Of a stretch of 31,440 nucleotides of DNA, positions 25,307 to 31,440 are shown piece after piece (within the stretch, counting starts at the first letter, position 1; each line of letters begins with the position of its first letter). Origin of the DNA: Pseudomonadota bacterium. Its GTDB lineage: Bacteria > Pseudomonadota > Gammaproteobacteria > Pseudomonadales > Halieaceae. Location of the stretch: contig JAUVBI010000006.1 of the NCBI GenBank assembly GCA_030591305.1, forward strand, positions 1 to 31,440. The letters are read 5' to 3'. Under the pieces are notes generated by a model that was given only the letters and a program-made list of their open reading frames with translations, did not search any database and was not told the DNA's origin. The position numbers and the translations under genes are program-made.

Positions 25307-26200
25307 TTATTCAGACCTGCCCTTAATATGGATGGGACCGAAATTCTCGGTCTGTACTATTTCCACCAGCGACTCCTTGAGCAACTCCATGATCGCCAGA
25401 AAAGTGACCACAACGCCCAGACGCCCCTCAGACGCTGAGAACAACGACACAAAGGGCACAAACTGCTCACCGGCCAATATTTCCAGCACCTGGGACATAC
25501 GCTCCCGCGTGGATAATGCCTCGCGTCGTACCTGGTGGCTCTCAAACATATCCGCCCGGCGCAGCACCTCGCTGAGGGACATTAACAGCTCGCGCATATC
25601 GACGTCCGGCTCAGGCCTGGCCCGATTCAGGTCAGGTGGATTGCCACTACCCACCCAGGTATCGCGCCCGATGCGAGGCATCTCGTCTATGTCGGCTGCC
25701 GCCTGCTTGAAACGTTCGTATTCCTGCAATCGACGGATAAGCTGAGCCCTGGGGTCCTCTTCGTCATCCTCAACCTCGGATGAACGCGGCAGTAGCATGC
25801 GTGATTTAATCTCTGCCAGCACCGCCGCCATCAGTAAATACTCTCCGGCCAACTCGAACTGCATGGCATCCATCAGCTCGACATAGCGCATATATTGTTC
25901 GGTGACCTGGGATACATCGATCTCCAGAATATCAAGATTCTGCTTTCTGATCAGGTATAGCAACAAGTCCAGAGGGCCCTCAAAGGCCTCCAGGAAAACC
26001 TCCAGCGCCTGGGGCGGGATATACAAATCCTTGGGGAGCTCCGTGACCGCCTTGCCCATGACCACGGCGAAGGGCATTTCGCCCTGCTGTGGCGAGGTGA
26101 GATGCGCTGGATGTAAATCGGCAGCTTGCACCTCGACTGGAACTGCTTCTATAGCCGCCTGCGATGTCTCTGGATTGGGTTCTGGCTCGGATTCGCTCAC
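25307..26200 (-). CDS. scpA: Segregation and condensation protein A
   Basis: The 297-residue kleisin bridges the SMC heads together with ScpB. The family start LEVFLEAFEGPLDLLLYLIRKQNLDIL occupies about residues 67-93, and AEIKSRMLLPR about 130. The C-terminal winged helix carries GRLGVVVTFLAIMELLKESL. The first 60 residues are a Pro/Glu-rich extension with little likeness to the family. The frame starts at GTG 26200 with a poor ribosome binding site, so the true start could lie farther in. Confidence 0.94.
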   Translation of the reverse strand: MSESEPEPNPETSQAAIEAVPVEVQAADLHPAHLTSPQQGEMPFAVVMGKAVTELPKDLYIPPQALEVFLEAFEGPLDLLLYLIRKQNLDILEIDVSQVTEQYMRYVELMDAMQFELAGEYLLMAAVLAEIKSRMLLPRSSEVEDDEEDPRAQLIRRLQEYERFKQAAADIDEMPRIGRDTWVGSGNPPDLNRARPEPDVDMRELLMSLSEVLRRADMFESHQVRREALSTRERMSQVLEILAGEQFVPFVSLFSASEGRLGVVVTFLAIMELLKESLVEIVQTENFGPIHIKGRSE

Positions 26201-26241
26201 TGGGATGGCCGATGGCTTTTGTCAGTGCTCAGTATACCTGA

Positions 26242-26865
26242 CTAATCTTCAAATGGCGCGGTATCGCCCTTTCCCGCGCGCAAAACCATGGGCACATCAT
26301 CTGCCAGATCAATCACGGTAGTCGCCTCCATGCCACAATAGCCGCCGTCGATGACCAGGTCTACGTCGTGCTCCAGAACCTGGCGAATATCATAGGGGTC
26401 AATCAGCGGGTACTCGTCCCCCGGCATAATAAGGGTGACACTCATCAGGGGCTCACCCAGGTCCGCCAGCAGAGCCATTGCTATGTTGTTGTCTGGCACA
26501 CGCAGGCCCACTGTTTTACGCTTGGGGTGCATTAGCCGCTTGGGCACTTCCGAGGTGGCCCGCAGGATAAAGGTATAGGGCCCCGGCGTGCAGTGTTTCA
26601 GCAGCCGATAGGCCGTGTTGTCGACCTTGGCATAGCTGGCTATCTCGGATAAATCCCGGCACACCAGGGTAAAGTTGTGCCGCGCGTCCAGTTTTCGAAT
26701 TCGGCGTATTTTATCCAGGGCATTTTTATCACCGATATGGCAGCCCAGCGCATAGGCCGAATCGGTGGGGTAAACCACCACCCCGCCGGCCTGAATAATA
26801 TCTACGGCCTCCCTGATCAACCGCGACTGCGGGTTATCCGGATGAATTTGAAAAAACTGACTCAC
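26242..26865 (-). CDS. yciO: YciO, Sua5/YrdC-family protein
   Basis: From GTG at 26865 the protein has 207 residues and starts VSQFFQIHPDNPQ, the usual YciO beginning. The Sua5/YrdC fold motifs are VVVYPTDSAYALGCHIGD, KIRRIRKLDARHNFTLVC, PGPYTFILRA and VGLRVPDN. The family relates to TsaC, which makes threonylcarbamoyl-AMP for tRNA; the exact role of YciO is unclear. Its GTG overlaps the rnm stop (GTGA). A longer frame to 26919 would lie inside rnm and lacks conservation. Confidence 0.9.
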   Translation of the reverse strand: MSQFFQIHPDNPQSRLIREAVDIIQAGGVVVYPTDSAYALGCHIGDKNALDKIRRIRKLDARHNFTLVCRDLSEIASYAKVDNTAYRLLKHCTPGPYTFILRATSEVPKRLMHPKRKTVGLRVPDNNIAMALLADLGEPLMSVTLIMPGDEYPLIDPYDIRQVLEHDVDLVIDGGYCGMEATTVIDLADDVPMVLRAGKGDTAPFED

Positions 26866-27725
26866 GACGCGCTGCTCTCTTGCTGTTGCGGGCTGGACCA
26901 GCGCTGCCATACGCCGCACAGGCTTCCAAGGTGGCGCAATTCTACACCGAGTTGGCAGCCATAAGTGCTATCGCGATGAAAATCACTGCCCGCAGAGACC
27001 TCCAGTTCAAATTCCAGGGCCAGGCGCTTGAGTTGAGCGGTTTGATCCTCGGTTTGCCTGCCGTTCAATACTTCTAGCGCCTGCCCCCCGGCGAGCTTGA
27101 AATCGACAATCAGGCGGCGCAATTTCATCCGCGTAAAACGGTATTTCAGGGGGTGGGCGACAATGGCGACACCACCCGATTCGACAACCCATTGGGTGAC
27201 CTCACTCAGTTCGGGCCAAAACGCTTTTACATCACCAATTTTGCCCTGACCCAGATATTTGTCAAAAGCCTGGTTGAAATCATCCACGTGACCCTGCTCG
27301 ATTAACCATTGGGCAAAATGTGGCCTGCCCAGCTGGCTCTCGCCCGCTATAGCCTGAGCGCCCGCATGTGCCCCCGCAAAGCCCCTGGCCTCAAGACGGT
27401 CTGCGATTTTCTTGCCCCTGGCCACCCTGGCCTTAGCCAAAAGTTCCAGCCCCGCGGCCATGGCGGGGTGCTCGGCATCTACCGCCAGACCCACAATATG
27501 AATTGTCGTACCCGACCAACGACAGGAAAATTCCACTCCGGGAATTAATCTCATCTGGCCGGGAATATGCGTATAATACTCCGCTGCGGCCCAATAGCCG
27601 GCCATGGTGTCATGGTCAGTGATGGCAAGCTGACAAATGTTTCCCGCCACGGCCCTGTCAATTAGCTCTGCGGGGCTCAGGGAACCGTCTGATGCGTTGG
27701 TATGACTGTGAAAATCTATTAGCAA
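26862..27725 (-). CDS. rnm: PHP-domain RNase AM (YciV/TrpH)
   Basis: This 287-residue PHP-family metal enzyme has DFHSHTNASDGSLSP at residues 4-18, LAITDHDTMAGYWAA at about 34, PGVEFSC at about 62, VAIVAHPLKY at about 195 and AGSDFHRDS at about 245, together forming the trinuclear metal site. E. coli RNase AM is a 5'-3' exonuclease that trims rRNA 5' ends. The gene diverges from yciB and heads an operon with yciO, scpA, scpB and rluB. The 117-nt gap to yciB must hold both promoters, but I see no clear boxes. Confidence 0.9.
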   Translation of the reverse strand: MLIDFHSHTNASDGSLSPAELIDRAVAGNICQLAITDHDTMAGYWAAAEYYTHIPGQMRLIPGVEFSCRWSGTTIHIVGLAVDAEHPAMAAGLELLAKARVARGKKIADRLEARGFAGAHAGAQAIAGESQLGRPHFAQWLIEQGHVDDFNQAFDKYLGQGKIGDVKAFWPELSEVTQWVVESGGVAIVAHPLKYRFTRMKLRRLIVDFKLAGGQALEVLNGRQTEDQTAQLKRLALEFELEVSAGSDFHRDSTYGCQLGVELRHLGSLCGVWQRWSSPQQQESSAS

Positions 27726-27842
27726 GTGTGTACCCTGTCGTGTGAACCATCTATGGTATCAGCTGACGCCAAAGCAAAGCTATGAAGTAGCTGTCATCCG
27801 TGAATATTATCGAGACAGAAAAATAATGAGACAAACAGCTTT

Positions 27843-28454
27843 ATGAAGCAACTGGCTGAATTTATACCTATCGCCCTGTTTTTTATCGTTTACCAATTCA
27901 AGGGGCAGACCATTGAACTGGGCGCCTGGACACACACTTTGGACGGCATTTTCTCCGCCACTGCGGTGCTGATGATCGCCACCGGGGCGCAAGTGATCAT
28001 AAGCTTTGCCCTGACCCGGCAGGTCGAGAAACGCCAATTGTGGCTACTTCTTGCGGTCTTCGTATTTGGCGGGGCCACCCTGTTTTTCCGCAATCAAATG
28101 TTTATCCAGTGGAAACCGACCATTTTTAACTGGGTACTGGCTGTCGCCTTCGGACTGTCACAGTTTATAGGCGAGAAGAACCTGATGCAGCGAACCCTGG
28201 GCAGCCAACTGCAATTACCCCACCGTGTCTGGAGGCACCTCAACCTGATCTGGACAACGAATTTTGCCGTGGTCGGTGGGCTGAACCTGTACGTGGCCTA
28301 CTATTACAGTGAAGAAACCTGGGTCAGCTACAAACTCTATTCAGCCATTGGCTTTACCGTATTGCTGACGATTATGACCGCCATCCTGATAAGTCCCCAC
28401 CTGAAGGACTTGGACGACGAAAACTCGCCAGATGAGAAACTCCCGCAGAAATAA
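27843..28454 (+). CDS. yciB: YciB/IspZ intracellular septation-type membrane protein
   Basis: The 203-residue inner-membrane protein starts [21 protein letters not shown], the family beginning, and has five hydrophobic segments. [30 protein letters not shown] and [12 protein letters not shown] in the second half are conserved parts of the YciB family. YciB acts in cell-envelope and division-related processes; the mechanism is not known. The stop lies 10 nt before yciI, the usual partner. Confidence 0.93.
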   Translation: MKQLAEFIPIALFFIVYQFKGQTIELGAWTHTLDGIFSATAVLMIATGAQVIISFALTRQVEKRQLWLLLAVFVFGGATLFFRNQMFIQWKPTIFNWVLAVAFGLSQFIGEKNLMQRTLGSQLQLPHRVWRHLNLIWTTNFAVVGGLNLYVAYYYSEETWVSYKLYSAIGFTVLLTIMTAILISPHLKDLDDENSPDEKLPQK

Positions 28455-28464
28455 GGATAGCCTC

Positions 28465-28764
28465 ATGTACTACGCCATCATATGCGAAGACATAGAAAAT
28501 AGTCTCCCCCTGCGCCAGCAGGCCAGGCCCGCCCATTTAGAGCGCATCCAGAAACTTGTAGACCAGGGACGCCTTCTGACAGCCGGGCCACACCCGGCAC
28601 TGGATACCGGGGAACCAGGAGATGCCGGCTTCACTGGCAGCTTGATCATCGCCGAATTCGACAGTCTTGAGGCAGCCACCGCTTGGGCTGACTCAGACCC
28701 CTATGTCCATGCCGGCGTATTCAACCGGGTCACCGTCAAGCCCTATAAGGTCGTTCTACCCTGA
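28465..28764 (+). CDS. yciI: YciI-family protein
   Basis: The 99-residue ferredoxin-like fold protein starts [22 protein letters not shown], with [20 protein letters not shown], a conserved histidine and aspartate (PHPALDT), and [21 protein letters not shown] at the end. Its function is unknown. AAGGAT lies 8 nt before the chosen ATG; a start 11 codons upstream would overlap the yciB end. The pair yciB-yciI is conserved in gammaproteobacteria. Confidence 0.93.
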   Translation: MYYAIICEDIENSLPLRQQARPAHLERIQKLVDQGRLLTAGPHPALDTGEPGDAGFTGSLIIAEFDSLEAATAWADSDPYVHAGVFNRVTVKPYKVVLP

Positions 28765-28844
28765 GCTTGTTTCGGTGTGCGGCAATGAATAAACTGCAGG
28801 CCTGAAAACCCGACACGACTCACTACCAGATAAAGGACATTATT

Positions 28845-29519
28845 TTGCGTTTTTCCATACCTCTCACCGCTCTATTGCTACTTGCGGCCACCACCGCCTC
28901 GGCACAGGACATACGCTATGTCAGCGACAAGCAGTATATTCCCCTGCGCAGCGGGCCGGGCTCCGATTACCGAGTCACTCACCGGGGTATTCCCTCGGGT
29001 ACGCGAATGACGGTTGCCCGCCTCTCCGACGATGGTGTTTTTGCACAAATAACAACAGCAAAGGGCACCAGCGGCTGGATTCGCACCCAGTACCTGATGA
29101 CCGAGCTACCCGCGCAGAACAAACTGGATGCCGCCATAAAAAAGGCCGCTAAGCTGGAAGCAGAAAATACCGCCCTGTCCAACGAAGCCACTGTCCTGAA
29201 AACCGAGCGTGTCGATGTATTAAATCAAATCCAGAGTACCGATGGGCAACTTGAAGCCGTCACCCGCGAACTCACGGAGCTCAAGCAAATTTCAGGGAAT
29301 GCCGTACAGCTTGATACGGACAATCGTCGCCTGATCGTGGAGACCGAGACACTTAAGTCAGAACTCGAAATGCACCGGGCAGACAATCAACGATTGAACG
29401 ACAGGCTGAGCAGCGAGGCCTTTATGAACGGCGCCCTGGCAGTATTGCTGGGTGTCAGCATTGCCCTGGTGGTACCAAGGTTGTGGCCCAGGCGCCGCAG
29501 AGACTCCAGCTGGGCCTAG
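28845..29519 (+). CDS. Exported SH3-domain, coiled-coil, membrane-anchored protein (YgiM/TIGR04211 type)
   Basis: The 224-residue protein has a signal peptide (ALLLLAATTASAQ, residues 9-21), a bacterial SH3 domain (about 22-88: YVSDKQYIPLRSGPGSDY to GTSGWIRTQYL), a long coiled coil (about 95-185, rich in Leu/Glu/Lys) and one C-terminal membrane helix (ALAVLLGVSIALVVPRLW) followed by RRRR. This is the layout of YgiM. Bacterial SH3 domains often bind peptidoglycan. The start is TTG at 28845 with AAAGGA at about 8 nt. Confidence 0.85.
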   Translation: MRFSIPLTALLLLAATTASAQDIRYVSDKQYIPLRSGPGSDYRVTHRGIPSGTRMTVARLSDDGVFAQITTAKGTSGWIRTQYLMTELPAQNKLDAAIKKAAKLEAENTALSNEATVLKTERVDVLNQIQSTDGQLEAVTRELTELKQISGNAVQLDTDNRRLIVETETLKSELEMHRADNQRLNDRLSSEAFMNGALAVLLGVSIALVVPRLWPRRRRDSSWA

Positions 29520-29549
29520 CTCTACCACTACTAAACACAGGAAACTAAA

Positions 29550-30128
29550 ATGTACAAAATATTACTACTGTCTATTTTCATGCTGCTACCCTCATGGGTA
29601 CAGGCCGGGGAGAACACGCTGCCCAGGCCTCAGGTCATCATCAAAACCAATTACGGTGATATCACTCTACGCCTGTTTCCAAACAAGGCGCCTGTTACCG
29701 TTAAAAACTTCCTTGCATATGTGGATGCCGGACACTATAACGGCACCATTTTTCACCGCGTTATTCCCAAGTTTATGATTCAGGGGGGCGGTTTTTTGCC
29801 CGATATGAGCAAGAAGGAAACACGGGCCCCCATCATCAACGAGTCAAAGAACAAGGTACACAACACCCGCGGCACCATTGCCATGGCCAGAACCAACCAC
29901 CCCAATTCCGCCACCAGCCAATTCTTTATTAACCAAGGTACCAATCTGCGTCTGGACTGGACCCCCGACAGCCCCGGCTATACCGTATTTGGTGAAGTCA
30001 CCAGCGGGCTGGATGTGGTGGACTTTATCGCTTCATCGCCGGTACACCAGAAGAAAATAGCCGGAATGGAAAATGTGCCCATCGAAACCATCATTATTAC
30101 CGAGATAACACGCAAGAGCCTGCTGTGA
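29550..30128 (+). CDS. Periplasmic cyclophilin-type peptidyl-prolyl isomerase
   Basis: The 192-residue protein has a signal peptide (LLLSIFMLLPSWVQAG, cleavage near residue 19) and a cyclophilin domain. VTVKNFLAYVDAGHYNGTIF, FHRVIPKFMIQGGGF (catalytic Arg, Phe, Gln), RTNHPNSATSQFFIN and the loop LDWTPDSPGYTVFGEV are all standard and complete. It catalyses cis-trans proline isomerisation of exported proteins, like PpiA. The stop overlaps the GTG start of pdxJ (GTGA). Confidence 0.93.
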   Translation: MYKILLLSIFMLLPSWVQAGENTLPRPQVIIKTNYGDITLRLFPNKAPVTVKNFLAYVDAGHYNGTIFHRVIPKFMIQGGGFLPDMSKKETRAPIINESKNKVHNTRGTIAMARTNHPNSATSQFFINQGTNLRLDWTPDSPGYTVFGEVTSGLDVVDFIASSPVHQKKIAGMENVPIETIIITEITRKSLL

Positions 30129-30886
30129 TAGCGCTCAGCGTCAATCTCAACAAAATTGCACTAATTCGGAACTCCAGGGACACCACCAACCCCAGTATTC
30201 CATTGCATGCAACGATGTGCCTGGATGCCGGGGCCGATGGCATCACAGTTCACCCCCGCCCCGACCAGCGCCACATTCGAGTGGACGACTGCTTTGAGTT
30301 GGCTGCCATGCTGCAGGTTGAATTCAATATCGAGGGCAACCCCATGACCGGCCCGCGCAAGAGTGGCCGCGAAGGGGTGAGTGACTACCCGGGCTTTATG
30401 GCCCTGGTAAAGGAAATTCGCCCGGCACAGTGCACCCTGGTACCCGATGGGGACGGCCAACTCACATCGGACCACGGCTTTGACCTGAAACGGGATGGCG
30501 ACATCGTTGCCCCCCTGGTACAGGAGCTGCAGGCCCTGGGTATACGTACCAGCCTGTTTATGGACCCCGACCCGGAGCAAATCAGGCTGGCCGCCCAGAC
30601 CGGTGCCGATCGCATTGAGCTGTACACCGAGTCCTACGCCGATGCCTGGCGCAAACAGGACAATGTAGATGCTGTTCTCAAGCGGTTTATTGAGGCGGCA
30701 GAGGTTGCTGCTGATGAGGGCCTTGGGCTGAATGCCGGACACGATCTGGATTTGAATAATTTGCCGCAATTTGTCGCTGTGCCGGGGTTACTGGAAGTTT
30801 CTATCGGGCACGCGCTGACGGTGGATGCTATTCGAATGGGGTTGGCGGAGACGGTGAAAGCATATAGGAAAGTATTAGGGTCGTAG
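30125..30886 (+). CDS. pdxJ: Pyridoxine 5'-phosphate synthase, NKI-type subfamily
   Basis: The 253-residue TIM-barrel protein joins an amino-ketone phosphate and deoxyxylulose phosphate in vitamin B6 synthesis. Motifs are LSVNLNKIALIRNSRD, GADGITVHPRPDQRHIR, EFNIEGNP, CTLVPDG, ELYTESYADAW, LNAGHDLDL and VSIGHALT. E. coli PdxJ has Asp-His where this protein has Asn-Lys in the first motif. The NxNKIA, HPRPDxRHI and EFNIEG signature is what I recall from Bacteroidetes-type PdxJ. It is coupled to the cyclophilin gene, not to recO/acpS. The last codon and stop lie in the outer arm of element B. Confidence 0.88.
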   Translation: MIALSVNLNKIALIRNSRDTTNPSIPLHATMCLDAGADGITVHPRPDQRHIRVDDCFELAAMLQVEFNIEGNPMTGPRKSGREGVSDYPGFMALVKEIRPAQCTLVPDGDGQLTSDHGFDLKRDGDIVAPLVQELQALGIRTSLFMDPDPEQIRLAAQTGADRIELYTESYADAWRKQDNVDAVLKRFIEAAEVAADEGLGLNAGHDLDLNNLPQFVAVPGLLEVSIGHALTVDAIRMGLAETVKAYRKVLGS

Positions 30887-31054
30887 TTTTATACGCATCG
30901 AAAGTTGAAGCCTGGCCTTGGGTGTTCAGGGGAGGTTTTTAAAACCGTCTGCCGCATGGACGCGGCAGTCGAGCTTACATGGACGTATTTACAGCGCGTT
31001 TTAAAAACCTCCCCTGGACACCCAAGGCGGAACCACTGTTCGATAAAACTACGA
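30881..31054 (+). repeat. Palindromic element B: long arms around a 52-nt structured core
   Basis: The inner arms pair over 31 nt (30915-30945 with 30998-31028) with a single T-G exception at 30926/31017. The outer arms pair perfectly over 12 nt (30881-30892 with 31043-31054). Between them lies unequal, mostly unpaired sequence (22 and 14 nt). The core is 30946-30997. The outer arms include the final Ser codon and the stop of pdxJ on the left and of the convergent methyltransferase gene on the right, so both genes end in Ser-stop inside the element. No T run follows the stem on either strand. Confidence 0.9.
30946..30997 (+). other. Core of element B (twin ATGGAC-loop hairpins)
   Basis: Hairpin 1 pairs CTGCCGC with GCGGCAG around loop ATGGAC; the outer G-C pair follows after one T-T mismatch. 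Hairpin 2 pairs TAC with GTA around loop ATGGAC and, after bulge TTTAC, GCT with AGC. It matches the core at 19879-19930 in length and fold. Confidence 0.85.
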
Positions 31055-31440
31055 GCCCGCGCAATAAATTCTCACATCCCGAAACTCTGCCGACTCATCC
31101 AAATCTGGCAGCGTACTGGCTTCACAGCGTTTGATTTCTACGTAGGGTGGGTGGTCAAAATCTTTTATCCGGGAATCTGCGATCAGCACCTGGGCGGCCT
31201 TGTCAGTGAAGCGTTGTAGCCACACTAGATTTTCGCGGTCGTAGAGAACGTCTGCCACGATAATCAGGTCTATCTCACCTTCCACTTCAAAATAATCTGC
31301 AACCAGGGTTAACTCCACACCGTTGAGTTGTGCATTGCGGCGGGTGGCGGCCAACGCCAGTGGGTCATTATCGCAGGCGATAACCTCACTTGCGCCACCC
31401 AGTGCTGCAGCAATCGCTACTACACCGGAACCACAGCCGA
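31049..31440 (-). CDS. Class I SAM-dependent methyltransferase, N-terminus beyond window
   Basis: The minus-strand frame is open to the right edge; about 130 C-terminal residues are seen. They begin GCGSGVVAIAAALGG (SAM-binding motif I), then VIACDNDPLALAATRRNAQLNG (motif II) and LIIVADVLYDRENLVWL (motif IV region). The motif after motif I and the ADVLYD stretch resemble Nnt1/ETFB-lysine methyltransferase-like proteins. The substrate is uncertain. The last residue and stop codon fall in the outer arm of element B. Confidence 0.85.
   Translation of the reverse strand, partial: GCGSGVVAIAAALGGASEVIACDNDPLALAATRRNAQLNGVELTLVADYFEVEGEIDLIIVADVLYDRENLVWLQRFTDKAAQVLIADSRIKDFDHPPYVEIKRCEASTLPDLDESAEFRDVRIYCAGS

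Overview
The window reads as a chromosomal segment of a marine-type gammaproteobacterium. The block gyrA-serC-pheA-tyrA-aroA-cmk-rpsA-ihfB on the minus strand, with mtaD-mupP-yciK diverging from gyrA, has the gene order known from Pseudomonas and its relatives. Details differ from Pseudomonas: tyrA and aroA are separate genes, hisC is absent between pheA and tyrA, and ubiG is absent between mtaD and mupP. This fits a relative such as the Cellvibrionales better than Pseudomonas itself, but I cannot fix the genus. I see no rRNA, tRNA, CRISPR array, transposase or phage gene.

Layout. Positions 2-352 (+) hold the end of a small membrane protein gene. Positions 417-6851 (-) hold a secreted small protein, a LysR regulator, a DHH phosphoesterase and a three-gene O-antigen type block (epimerase, WecA/WbpL-like initiating transferase, WbpM-like 4,6-dehydratase). 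Positions 7017-9740 (-) carry comEA, pyrF, lapB and lapA. Positions 9745-19792 (-) carry ihfB, rpsA, cmk, aroA, tyrA, pheA, serC and gyrA, tightly packed, with 1-nt stop/start overlaps at gyrA/serC and aroA/cmk. Positions 20123-23585 (+) carry mtaD, mupP, yciK and a sulfotransferase-like gene. Positions 23582-27725 (-) form an rnm-yciO-scpA-scpB-rluB operon. Positions 27843-30886 (+) carry yciB, yciI, an SH3/coiled-coil membrane protein, a periplasmic cyclophilin and pdxJ. The window ends in a truncated methyltransferase gene (-).

How the genes work together. The central block links DNA supercoiling (GyrA), serine and aromatic amino-acid synthesis (SerC, PheA, TyrA, AroA), nucleotide supply (Cmk, PyrF), translation (ribosomal protein S1), nucleoid structure (IHF) and envelope control (LapA, LapB). 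The O-antigen block sits on the far side of comEA. The mtaD-mupP part handles methylthioadenosine and cell-wall recycling. The rnm operon links RNA processing, chromosome segregation (ScpAB) and 23S rRNA modification.

The most unusual structure is non-coding. Two large palindromic elements, A (19822-19988, upstream of gyrA) and B (30881-31054, between convergent pdxJ and a methyltransferase gene), share a 52-nt core lying in the same orientation. Each core is enclosed by long inverted-repeat arms, and the arms of A and B are unrelated in sequence. The two cores differ at 12 positions. Eight of these form four compensatory base-pair exchanges in two hairpins that both carry an ATGGAC/T loop. 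All six non-Watson-Crick pairs I counted in the arms are G-U type on the core strand. In B the outer arms contain the last codon and the stop codon of both flanking genes. This looks like a structured RNA or single-stranded-DNA repeat family and is the best candidate here for an undescribed system.
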